Assembly (NCBI GenBank): GCA_025450405.1
Contig: JANWHL010000271.1
Location: 1 to 7,180 of the forward strand
DNA length: 7,180 nt
From: Ktedonobacterales bacterium
Lineage (GTDB): Bacteria; Chloroflexota; Ktedonobacteria; Ktedonobacterales; JADMIN01
Direction: 5' to 3'
A program made the translations under genes and the position numbers. Shown here in pieces: positions 1 to 6,553 of this stretch. The notes under the pieces are model-generated. The model searched no databases, was not told the DNA's origin, and was given only the letters and a program-made list of their open reading frames with translations. The stretch's first letter is position 1. Each line of letters starts with the position of its first letter.

Positions 1-769
1 CGTCCGCGACAAACGGCACATTCGGAATCACCAGGCCAAAATCCTCATACCGCACGGTCGTTTGCGCCTGACCGGTGAGTGCGGTGGCGCTTTGCGGCGT
101 CACCATCACGTCGAACGTCGCCGCACGTGTCACCTGGTGCACAGTCAGGTCCCCGGTGATTTTGAACGCGAACGCGTGCCCGACGGAGAGGGCCGACGCC
201 GACTCCGGCAGTCCCTCGTACGACTTCGGCACGAACGTCGCGTCCATGTTGGACGGATCACTGGTTTCCAGGATGCGGCCTTGCAGCGTGCGATTACGCA
301 TGTCGTTGTCGGTCACCAGCGTGCTCACGTCCACGCGGATCGTCCCCACTTGGGTCTTCGCGGGTGCCACTAAATCGACCAGGATTTGTCCCGTAACCTG
401 ATTGGTCTTTCCCACAACGGTGTTGTCTTTGCCGAAGAGCACTTCGTGCATCGTGAAGCTGGCCACCGTGCCCGACTGAGCGATGGTGAAGACCTTCTGC
501 CCGCCGCTCGGCGTCAGCGTTGCCGCCGCCACGGGAGTCCCGCCCGTTCGCTGTGCGGCCGGCTGGCCGCCCCCATAGACGTACACCAGACCTACCACCA
601 GCCCGACACACCCAACCACCGCGGCGGCGGTCCCGACACGGGCCATCGGCCGCCCCCACACCCCGCGCAGCCACGTGCCCATCCCCTCTGACGTCACGCG
701 TTCGCTCGCACCTGGCGTGCCGCCCGGCCCGCGCCCGCGCGCCACATTCCGCCCACTCTTCCGCGCCAT
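1..769 (-). CDS. Membrane-anchored YceI-family protein (3' end beyond the left edge)
   Basis: YceI-family proteins are lipocalin-like beta-barrels that bind isoprenoid or other lipid-like ligands outside the cytoplasm; the ligand here cannot be told. The 256 visible codons start at an ATG with AGAGGGG nine bases upstream (779-785). Residues 1-42 are basic and Gly-rich, 43-66 form one hydrophobic anchor (MARVGTAAAVVG onward), 67-91 are a linker, and from about 92 the YceI domain follows. Recognisable blocks are VSTLVTDNDMRNRTLQG (148-164), HAFAFKITGDLTVHQVTR (198-215) with TFDV just after it, and YEDFGLVIPNVPFVAD (241-256). No stop codon is reached; by family length only about 15-25 residues are missing. 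Later in-frame ATGs at 682 and 646 would leave only the anchor plus domain, but their ribosome sites are poorer. The gene is divergent from the DUF5666 gene. The family call is firm; the long basic N-terminus is less certain. Confidence 0.88.
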   Translation of the reverse strand, partial: MARKSGRNVARGRGPGGTPGASERVTSEGMGTWLRGVWGRPMARVGTAAAVVGCVGLVVGLVYVYGGGQPAAQRTGGTPVAAATLTPSGGQKVFTIAQSGTVASFTMHEVLFGKDNTVVGKTNQVTGQILVDLVAPAKTQVGTIRVDVSTLVTDNDMRNRTLQGRILETSDPSNMDATFVPKSYEGLPESASALSVGHAFAFKITGDLTVHQVTRAATFDVMVTPQSATALTGQAQTTVRYEDFGLVIPNVPFVAD

Positions 770-1059
770 CCTACCTATCCCCTCTCAACGTTTCGGTGCG
801 CGACCCGCGCCGGTCCGTAATGTACGAGCATGCCTGGTCCCCGAGCGTACGCCGACCACACGTGACCGCGCGGGTGACGTCGCGAGTCGGCCCATCGTAC
901 GTGGCGTATATGTGAGCCTGATAACACCATCATGTGAGCCTTCTCAGACTTCCCATTCACGTTCATCCCTTCAGCCGCTCGTCAACTTCCCCGTCTATGC
1001 TCAGACCGTGGCGAGTGGAACTCGCCGCGTTTGCTCACAACCATCGAGGAGGATCCCCA
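770..1059. other. Divergent intergenic region between the YceI and DUF5666 genes
   Basis: This 290-bp stretch separates two divergently transcribed genes and must hold at least the promoters for both. I see no credible coding region in it. It holds the exact direct repeat described separately (910-941), a possible minus-strand -10 (TATACG, 910-905) just downstream of that repeat when read toward the YceI gene, and a possible plus-strand -10 (TATGCT, 996-1001) about 60 bases before the DUF5666 start. Neither -10 has a convincing -35 at normal spacing, so the promoter calls are weak. That would fit activator-dependent promoters, but this is inference. Confidence 0.5.
910..941. repeat. 10-bp direct repeat with 22-bp period, candidate regulator binding site
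   Basis: ATGTGAGCCT occurs exactly at 910-919 and again at 932-941, so the copies start 22 bp apart, about two helical turns, and present the same DNA face. OmpR/PhoB-family regulators typically bind direct repeats with 11- or 22-bp periodicity, and such a regulator is encoded at 1625-2410. Read on the minus strand (AGGCTCACAT), the proximal copy abuts TATACG (910-905), where a regulator could replace a missing -35 for the YceI gene. The repeat and spacing are seen directly; binding by this regulator is inference. Confidence 0.45.
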
Positions 1060-1539
1060 ATGACTGACTACCGTATCGTAGACGCCCTTCCGCTTTCCCA
1101 ACCTCCCCCCACGCGCCCTCGTGGTCCCCGCTGGCTGGTCGTAGCTGGCCTTGCGCTGGCCTTCGCCCTCGCGCTCGGTGTGGGCGCGTTCGTCGGATCC
1201 GCGCTTGGCACTCGCGGCGCGAGCGCCGCTGCCGGTGGCCCATCCGCCTCCCAGGTGTTCGGCCAGCCATTCGCTTCCGATTCCCGCGCGCCCGGTGCGT
1301 CCGGCGCGCGGAGCCAATGCGCTCCGCTGACCGTCTCCAGCATCAGTGGCCAGACGATCGTCGCCAAAGCCGCTGACGGCACCAGCGTAACCATCCACAC
1401 CACGTCATCCACCCAGTACACACGTAACGGCCAGGCCGCGACGGCCAGTGCCGTCACCACCGGCGCCCGGGTCCGCGTCAGCGGCACCCACAACAGCGAT
1501 GGAAGCATCACCGCCACACACATCGACATCGGCGGCTGA
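1060..1539 (+). CDS. Single-pass membrane protein with DUF5666 domain
   Basis: This is a 159-residue protein of unknown function. The start is set by GAGGAGG (1046-1052) seven bases before ATG; the same frame is open further upstream but without such a site. Residues 1-24 are a short cytoplasmic, Pro- and Arg-containing segment. Residues 25-50 are a strong hydrophobic helix (RWLVVAGLALAFALALG onward) and 51-87 an Ala/Gly/Ser-rich linker. Residues 90-157 match the DUF5666 pattern, a small beta-rich OB-like domain: LTVSSISGQTIVAKAADGTS, then GARVRVSGTHNSDGSITATH. The domain should lie outside the membrane. DUF5666 proteins are common in Chloroflexota and Actinomycetota, often near signalling or redox genes, with no established activity. 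C87 is the only cysteine and lies just before the domain. The gene is divergent from YceI and convergent with the response regulator. Confidence 0.85.
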   Translation: MTDYRIVDALPLSQPPPTRPRGPRWLVVAGLALAFALALGVGAFVGSALGTRGASAAAGGPSASQVFGQPFASDSRAPGASGARSQCAPLTVSSISGQTIVAKAADGTSVTIHTTSSTQYTRNGQAATASAVTTGARVRVSGTHNSDGSITATHIDIGG

Positions 1540-1587
1540 CCGCGATCCCGCCGACCGTCAGGTCGGAGAGTCTACTACTACTCTGCC

Positions 1588-1627
1588 TAAACGGCGCGAG
1601 CCCAATTTGTTGGACCCGCGCCGTTTA
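1588..1627. terminator. Bidirectional intrinsic terminator between convergent genes
   Basis: A perfect 11-bp inverted repeat, TAAACGGCGCG (1588-1598) and CGCGCCGTTTA (1617-1627), encloses an inner CCAA/TTGG pairing (1602-1605 with 1610-1613) around a TTTG loop. The A/T ends of the stem give short U-rich tails in both directions (GTTTATTT on plus, GTTTAGG on minus). It lies 48 bases after the DUF5666 stop and its right arm contains the TAA stop of the response regulator (1625-1627). It therefore probably ends both transcripts. The structure is plain; the tails are short, so efficiency is uncertain. Confidence 0.75.
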
Positions 1628-2410
1628 TTTGCCGGTCTCTCCACGCAGCACGTACCCCACCCCGCGCACCGTCCAGATCAGCCGCGGCGGAATGTCCCCC
1701 AACTTGGCCCGCAAATGCCGAACGTATACCTCGATCACGTTATCGTCACCTTCGAAGTCGTATCCCCAGATGCGCGTCCGAATGGCCTCGCGTGTCAACA
1801 CCTGCCGGGGGTGTGTCAGGAAGAGGCGCAAGAGCTCGAATTCGCGCGGCGTCAATGCCACCGCCCGCTGGCCCCGGCTCGCGACCCGCGTCTCGAGGTT
1901 GAGTGACACATTCTGAAATGCCAGCGTCCGGTCTGGATGCCCACCCCGCCTGCGCAAGACCGCCCGCACGCGCGCCATCAGCTCGCCGAACGCGAATGGC
2001 TTGACCATATAGTCATCCGCCCCGGCCTCCAGCCCCGCGATCCGCTCCTCCACCGACGCCCTTGATGCCACCAGGAGAATCGCGGCGTCGGTTCGTGACC
2101 GCCACAGGTTCGTCAGTTCCAGGCTCTCCAAGCCACGCCGGTCCACGTCGAGGATGACGACCGCATAGCGCCGGGCCTCAACGGCGGCCAATGCCTCGGC
2201 GCCATCCGCCACGCTATCCACGTCATAGCCAGCGCGCCCGAATCCCGCCCTCAGGCATGCGGCCGTTTCTGGATCGAACCGGACGGCCAGGACGCATGGG
2301 CGGACATTCGCCGCCGGCTGTTCAACCCTCGTCGCGGCCACGTCTGGCCAACCTTCCATTCGAATCGTCGCCGGTGCGGAGCCATCACGCGGCGGACGCT
2401 GCCACGACAT
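1625..2410 (-). CDS. OmpR-family response regulator with degenerate receiver domain
   Basis: This 261-residue DNA-binding regulator starts at an ATG with AGGAGG at 2427-2422 upstream. The start lies 26 bases inside the end of the glycosyltransferase gene, so the two are probably translationally coupled. Residues 1-37 are an unconserved extension and 38-154 the receiver. Residues 160-258 are a canonical winged helix: TPREFELLRLFLTHPRQVLTR, then IEVYVRHLRAKLG, and finally RGVGYVLRG. In the receiver the phospho-acceptor D88 (VVILDVD) and K137 (MVKPF) are kept. The acidic pair that binds Mg2+ (E9/D10 in PhoB) is R44 and F45, with only D46 left, and the switch Thr (T83 in OmpR) is A115, followed by S116. 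Phosphorylation by the usual chemistry is therefore doubtful. No histidine kinase is encoded in the window. An ATG at 2359 is a weaker alternative start without a good ribosome site. Family call firm; phosphorylation-independence is inference. Confidence 0.92.
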   Translation of the reverse strand: MSWQRPPRDGSAPATIRMEGWPDVAATRVEQPAANVRPCVLAVRFDPETAACLRAGFGRAGYDVDSVADGAEALAAVEARRYAVVILDVDRRGLESLELTNLWRSRTDAAILLVASRASVEERIAGLEAGADDYMVKPFAFGELMARVRAVLRRRGGHPDRTLAFQNVSLNLETRVASRGQRAVALTPREFELLRLFLTHPRQVLTREAIRTRIWGYDFEGDDNVIEVYVRHLRAKLGDIPPRLIWTVRGVGYVLRGETGK

Positions 2411-4547
2411 ACAACAGCCCCCCTCCTGTCGAGGAGCCACCAAAAGCACTCGCCGGAACGACTGTCCCATGCGCAACAACCCATTGGATAAGCTGACTGT
2501 TGGCTGAACCGCCGCCGGGGCCACCGAGGCCTCCCCCCGCGACCAGGAAGTAGCGCACCTGGCCGTCACGAATCAGCGCCCGAAGTTGATCCAGCGTGAG
2601 GATGGGATCCGCACCCGAGAACCCGCCGAGCGTCATCACGGGCCTTCCCGTCGCGATGATATACGGCGCCGCCGTCTGAGCGCTGAGCGTCGCGAACAGG
2701 TACGTCGCGGCACCCTGGTGCGCCTCCAGGTATGCGATCAGCGAAGCGCTCGCGGCGTCCAATCCACCGCTTCCTCCGGGCCCACCCGCCGTCGGCCCGC
2801 CGCCACCGGGACCGAGTACCGACCCACCAGGCAATCCATCTGGTGCGTCCGCTGGCACGCCCGGGAACACACCGCCCGTCTGGGGACCACCGCCCGGCGC
2901 GAACCCGGCCGGCGGATTTTCCGCGAACGCTCCCCCCAGGCTCCCCGGGACCCTACCGCCATTCTCACGCAGCGCGGCCGTTGGACCCGCCTTGGGCAAT
3001 CCGCCACCCGTCCCACTCGCGAGCGACACGCCCGTCCAAGTTAGAGGCCCCACGAACAGCACGGCCATTCCGAGCGCCGTGGCCACCAGTGGCACACGCC
3101 ATCCGCGCGCCATTTCGCCCAGACCCAGCGGTGCCGCGAGTCCCGCCAGCCGTTCCGGTCCGTCTGGGCGCGTGCTCACCCGATACCATGCCAGAACGAT
3201 GGCGACGACGATTGACCCACCAATGATGAGTGGCGTCATCCACGCGTTCCATCCGCCGTAATCGACCAGGATCACCCCCTGCGTGAGCGCCGTGACCAGC
3301 AGTGCGATCGGCAGCAGCCACCCGCGCCAGCCTCTCGCCCGAAAGTCACGCCAGAGCAGCACGGCGCCGATTCCCGCGAGTGCCGCCACTCCCGGCGCCA
3401 CCATCGCGAGGTAATAGGTGTGGAAGAACCCGGCGACGCTGAAGAACGCGGCCTGGGTCAGCGTCCAGGCGCACCAGAGCACCGCCGCCGACCGCGCCCG
3501 CGCGTCCCAGCCCCACCAGCCCGCCGCCAGCAATCCGATCAGCCCGAGCGCCAATAGCCAGCTCGCTTGTCCGCCAAGCTGCACGTCCAGCAAGCGGAAG
3601 AACCCCGCCGGACCGTTCTCGGCGACTCCCCCGGGACCCGCTCCGGCGGACGTGGCGGCGCCGGTCGCGGCATTCGCCGAGACGCGGAAGACCTGGCCCA
3701 ATAGCCGCTCGATCCCGTTGTATCCGAGCGCCAGTTCCAGCTCCGAGTTCGTCGCGCTGGACCCCACATACGGCCGCAGCGCCGCCGGGGTCAGACCCAC
3801 GGCCACTATCCAGCTGAGCGACAGCGCGAGCATTGCCGCGCCCGCCACCGCCAGATGCCAGACGCGCTTCCACCACCCGATCGGCGCGCCGACCAGATAC
3901 GCCGCCGCCAGCGCCGGCACAATCAGATAGGCCTCCAGCATCTTGATGTTGAACCCTAGGCCCACCAGCGCCCCGCCAAGCAGCAGCCAGCGCCAATTCC
4001 CACGCTCCACCGCCCGCGTGACCGCCCAGGCCGCCAGCAACACCGCCAGAACGAGCAGGCTGTCAATCGTGTTGTTCCGGTTCGTCACCACGCTTACCGG
4101 CATCACCGCGAGTGCGAACGCCGCCAGTAGGCCCGCCACGGGACCAAACACCCGCCGCACGATCGCGAACAGCACCAGTACCGACGCCACACCCGCCAGC
4201 GCCTCGGGCAGCAGAATGCTGAAACCGCTAAACCCCAGGAGCTTGGCGCTCGCCGCCTGAATCCAGAACCCAAGCGGTGGCTTGTCCACCGATACGAATC
4301 CGCCCGGATCGAAGGACACAAAGAAGAAATTGTGCCAGCTCTCCAGCATGCTCCTCACCGCGGCGGCGTAGTAGGTATTCCCGTACCCCACGTTCGGGAG
4401 CTGATAGAAGTCGCCACACGCGGCAATCGCCGCGATTCCAGCCAGCACCCACCGGTGCCACACACCAATCACCGCGGCGCCGAGAACACCACCATTCGTC
4501 TGTCGGGCTTGGGTGCCCGCGCCCTGAGTTAACGCCTCCGTCGCCAT
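2385..4547 (-). CDS. GT39/YkcB-like polyprenyl-phosphate-sugar glycosyltransferase, multi-pass membrane protein
   Basis: Members of this GT-C family (PMT/ArnT-like, YkcB group) move a sugar from a lipid-phosphate carrier to an acceptor on the outer face of the membrane; donor and acceptor are not known here. The 720-residue product starts at an ATG with GAGGAG (4559-4554) six bases upstream, preferred over an in-frame ATG at 4604. Residues 28-45 are the first membrane helix. Then come the family blocks GYGNTYYAAAVRSMLESW (54-71), FDPGGFVSVDKPPLGFW (79-95) and TNRNNTIDSLL (155-165). About ten more hydrophobic helices run to residue 508. Residues 510-597 are a Gly/Pro-rich linker, and 598-717 match the soluble C-terminal domain of YkcA/YkcB-type proteins (YLEAHQGAATYLFAT, RPVMTLGGFSG, GQVRYFLVAGGG). 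D80 and D88 are candidate catalytic acids. It is followed by, and overlaps, the response regulator gene. Confidence 0.9.
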   Translation of the reverse strand: MATEALTQGAGTQARQTNGGVLGAAVIGVWHRWVLAGIAAIAACGDFYQLPNVGYGNTYYAAAVRSMLESWHNFFFVSFDPGGFVSVDKPPLGFWIQAASAKLLGFSGFSILLPEALAGVASVLVLFAIVRRVFGPVAGLLAAFALAVMPVSVVTNRNNTIDSLLVLAVLLAAWAVTRAVERGNWRWLLLGGALVGLGFNIKMLEAYLIVPALAAAYLVGAPIGWWKRVWHLAVAGAAMLALSLSWIVAVGLTPAALRPYVGSSATNSELELALGYNGIERLLGQVFRVSANAATGAATSAGAGPGGVAENGPAGFFRLLDVQLGGQASWLLALGLIGLLAAGWWGWDARARSAAVLWCAWTLTQAAFFSVAGFFHTYYLAMVAPGVAALAGIGAVLLWRDFRARGWRGWLLPIALLVTALTQGVILVDYGGWNAWMTPLIIGGSIVVAIVLAWYRVSTRPDGPERLAGLAAPLGLGEMARGWRVPLVATALGMAVLFVGPLTWTGVSLASGTGGGLPKAGPTAALRENGGRVPGSLGGAFAENPPAGFAPGGGPQTGGVFPGVPADAPDGLPGGSVLGPGGGGPTAGGPGGSGGLDAASASLIAYLEAHQGAATYLFATLSAQTAAPYIIATGRPVMTLGGFSGADPILTLDQLRALIRDGQVRYFLVAGGGLGGPGGGSANSQLIQWVVAHGTVVPASAFGGSSTGGGLLYVVAASAA

Positions 4548-4694
4548 GCCCCGCTCCTCATCCGTTGACTCACCGCGGCCAACCCGCCTTCCCCCCACGT
4601 CCACGAGACCGACCGTACCGCCGCTGAAAGTGCCAAGTGCACGCCTAACCGAGTTTTGCCAACCAGGTCAACTCGGCGATGACTGCTCGATCGC
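4548..4694 (-). promoter_or_regulatory. Gap before the glycosyltransferase with inverted repeat and possible promoter
   Basis: This 147-bp spacer separates the haem-protein gene from the glycosyltransferase and is the only real gap within the minus-strand gene run. It holds an inverted repeat CCGAGTT (4649-4655) / AACTCGG (4670-4676) with a 14-base loop. On the minus strand the repeat overlaps TTGACC (4671-4666), a good -35 match; the hexamer 17 bases downstream (TTAGGC) is a poor -10. The repeat could be a weak terminator of the upstream block, though no U-tract follows, or an operator over a promoter for the downstream pair. I favour a separate promoter, with low certainty. Confidence 0.35.
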
Positions 4695-5360
4695 CTACCG
4701 CGCACCCGACGAGAGCCCGTCCCTTCGTGCCTCCACCGTGCCGGCCAGCCCCGGCACCATCTCGCGCCGGGCGACCGGCACCACCGCGCGCCGCGCATCC
4801 GCGCCACTGGGTCGCGCATATCCCGCCCGGTTCGCCCTCGGCCACAGGCGCATCGCCAGCAGCGGACCCACCACGCCAATGCTCGTAAGGTAGATCACCA
4901 CCCCAAACCAGGTCCCCGAATCGCTCCCCGTCGCGATGCCGTGGACCACGACCAGCGCGTAAAGCGCCAGCGTCGCCGTGTGGAATCGCCGCCACCACGC
5001 ATACCCGATCTTCGGCCGCAGCCACGTGCTCAGACCTACCGCCAGCCCGAGATAGAGCCCCACGATCCCGAGGGCCATCCAGACCGGTCGGTAATGGCTC
5101 ACCAACGGCACCAACACCTCCCCCAATCCGAAGTGCGTGTACGGGTCCGCCCAGACCGCTACCACGTGCACGCCCGTAAAGAGCAGCGCCAGTAGCGTCA
5201 GAAAGTTGTGCAGCTCCGCGTTGATGATGCGCGGCCAGCGATTTGACTGCAGCTTGAGCGAGAGTGCTAGCCCCAGTGCCACCGCCAGTGTGAGCAACGC
5301 GAACGCCGTAAACCCCGCCGCACGTGCCACGTCCCATGTCACCGCCTGCCAGATACTCAT
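4695..5360 (-). CDS. Ferric-reductase-like transmembrane di-haem protein (MsrQ/YedZ-like fold)
   Basis: This 221-residue integral membrane protein should carry electrons across the membrane through two b haems. The start is fixed by an ATGA overlap with the stop of the ApbE gene (5360-5357) and GAGGG six bases upstream; an in-frame ATG at 5375 lacks a usable ribosome site. Hydrophobic helices lie near residues 12-34, 50-70, 93-113, 125-144 and 149-172. Two His pairs are placed as in ferric-reductase-like domains: H51 and H65, and H127 and H140, with H76 and H89 in the loop between. The domain lacks the FAD and NAD(P)H modules of full ferric reductases, so like MsrQ it needs partners for both electron input and output. 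The Arg/Ala-rich tail (173-221) is probably cytoplasmic. Position next to ApbE suggests the partner is a flavinylated protein. Family confident; exact substrate unknown. Confidence 0.87.
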   Translation of the reverse strand: MSIWQAVTWDVARAAGFTAFALLTLAVALGLALSLKLQSNRWPRIINAELHNFLTLLALLFTGVHVVAVWADPYTHFGLGEVLVPLVSHYRPVWMALGIVGLYLGLAVGLSTWLRPKIGYAWWRRFHTATLALYALVVVHGIATGSDSGTWFGVVIYLTSIGVVGPLLAMRLWPRANRAGYARPSGADARRAVVPVARREMVPGLAGTVEARRDGLSSGAR

Positions 5361-6553
5361 CGCTCGCCCTCGCATCCCCGCATGGAACCCAGCCGCGCGG
5401 CGGTATCCGCTCCCTCCATCGGCCAGCCGCCTATCGCGCTCCAGCTCCCATCGCGGCCAAACAGCAATCCCGCCAGCCCGTGTCGGCGCAGGAACGCGCC
5501 TCCCGCCTCCATCCCGAGCAGGAACGCCGTTTTGGCCGCCACCTCCGCCTGTTCGCAGCGTTCCGCAGCCACCGAGACCGACGACATTCCGCTCTCAGAC
5601 GGCTCGTCCGTCCGCGGATCGATCAGGTGGTGGCGCTCCCGGTCTCCCTGCCGCCAGTGCCGCCTGACGATGCCCGAGGTGGCGAGGGCCCCCCGTCGCA
5701 GTGGCACGATCCAGCCTGCCGCCAGTCCCGTCACCGCAATCGGCCATGCCTGACCGTCCGGTGGCGCGCCCAGCACCACCAGGTCGCCTCCCGCGTTGAC
5801 CAGCGCTGTGCGCAGTCCCATAGCTCGCAGTCGTCCAATGGCCGCGTCCACGGCCATTCCCTTGGCGATGCCGCCAAAGTCGAGTCCCACCCCAGCCGGC
5901 AGCGTCACCGACCGGTCCATCGGGTCCATGTGGATTTGCCGCCACCCTCCGCTGCGACCCACCCCACCCGTTCCAACTCGTGACGTCGCTTCTCGCGGCC
6001 GGTTCACCTGGGTTACCCATCTCGCGTCCGCCGCGGGGGTCATCGGGGCGCGCCGCCCACGGTGTCCCGGCGTTGTCTCCGCTTCCCTGTGCTCCCCGCT
6101 GGTGCTCATGGCGCGTGCTCCATCCCCACCGCCGGCCGCCACCAGCTCGTCAAAGGTGCGGTCGTATCCCAGCGCCACCATCCGCTCGGCCAGCGTCGGG
6201 TCGTATAACCCACCTGTCGCCGCCGCCGCGCGTAGTGACGCCGCCAGCACCGTATAGAGCAGCGCGCTCACCCGCATCGGTTCGCCCGCGCGCTCGTTTA
6301 ACCGCGAGAGCTCGCTCTCCGGCCGGAAGCGGCTCAGCGCCGCCTCCCATTCCGCGAACAACGTCCGCACCGCCTCGGTGGCCGCGTTGGCCCGCGGGGC
6401 GGGGGCCAACACCTCGATCATCGTGCCCATGCCCCGAAAGACCTCGCGCCGGAGCCCGTCCGGCACGCGGAAGGCCGCGAAGTCACGCTCATCACGAGAC
6501 GCCAGTGCTGGAGACGGCGCCCGGCGCGGTGGCTGTTGAACCTGTGTTGCCAA
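5357..6553 (-). CDS. apbE: FAD:protein FMN transferase, ApbE family
   Basis: ApbE transfers FMN from FAD to a Thr/Ser of a target protein, usually outside the cytoplasmic membrane, in a Mg2+-dependent reaction. From a TTG start at 6553 the product has 398 residues. Motifs in order: FRGMGTMIEVL (39-49), SRFRPESELSRLN (74-86), YDPTL (117-121), LDFGGIAKGMAVD (224-236), VNAGGDLVVLG (252-262), ATSG (291-294), HHLIDPRTDEP (308-318, where the usual DPRTG has D for G) and AEVAAKTAFLLG (336-347). In the last block the metal-site pattern AD..xT reads E337 and K341, a variant whose effect is unclear. Residues about 140-205 are a low-complexity Arg/Gly/Thr-rich insertion, making the protein longer than the usual 300-350. 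No signal peptide or lipobox is visible. It overlaps the small upstream gene by 62 bases and the haem-protein gene by four. Family call firm, N-terminus less so. Confidence 0.9.
   Translation of the reverse strand: MATQVQQPPRRAPSPALASRDERDFAAFRVPDGLRREVFRGMGTMIEVLAPAPRANAATEAVRTLFAEWEAALSRFRPESELSRLNERAGEPMRVSALLYTVLAASLRAAAATGGLYDPTLAERMVALGYDRTFDELVAAGGGDGARAMSTSGEHREAETTPGHRGRRAPMTPAADARWVTQVNRPREATSRVGTGGVGRSGGWRQIHMDPMDRSVTLPAGVGLDFGGIAKGMAVDAAIGRLRAMGLRTALVNAGGDLVVLGAPPDGQAWPIAVTGLAAGWIVPLRRGALATSGIVRRHWRQGDRERHHLIDPRTDEPSESGMSSVSVAAERCEQAEVAAKTAFLLGMEAGGAFLRRHGLAGLLFGRDGSWSAIGGWPMEGADTAARLGSMRGCEGER

Noticed and set aside
294..674. Minus-strand 126-codon frame
   Set aside because: Same strand as YceI but shifted; composition is Arg/Gly-rich, with no recognisable domain, and it overlaps the conserved YceI frame.
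62..691. Several plus-strand open frames of about 100 codons
   Set aside because: They lie antisense to the YceI gene, whose frame shows clear family motifs; they are Arg/His/Pro-rich and lack ribosome sites.
1068..1529. Minus-strand 153-codon frame antisense to the DUF5666 gene
   Set aside because: The plus frame has a near-ideal ribosome site, a membrane helix and a domain match; the antisense frame is a high-G+C shadow.
1569..1582. Short tandem CTA/TAC triplets before the terminator
   Set aside because: Only three units, with no apparent role beyond chance.
2732..3226. Plus-strand 164-codon Arg/Pro/His-rich frame
   Set aside because: Antisense to the glycosyltransferase and explained by its Gly/Pro-rich codons.
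3346..3996. Minus-strand 216-codon frame rich in Gly, Arg and Ala
   Set aside because: Shifted frame over the glycosyltransferase membrane region, which is continuous in its own frame.
4645..5337. Minus-strand 230-codon frame over the haem-protein gene
   Set aside because: Slightly longer than the real gene but Gly/Arg-rich without membrane helices; the other frame has helices, paired histidines and an ATGA junction.
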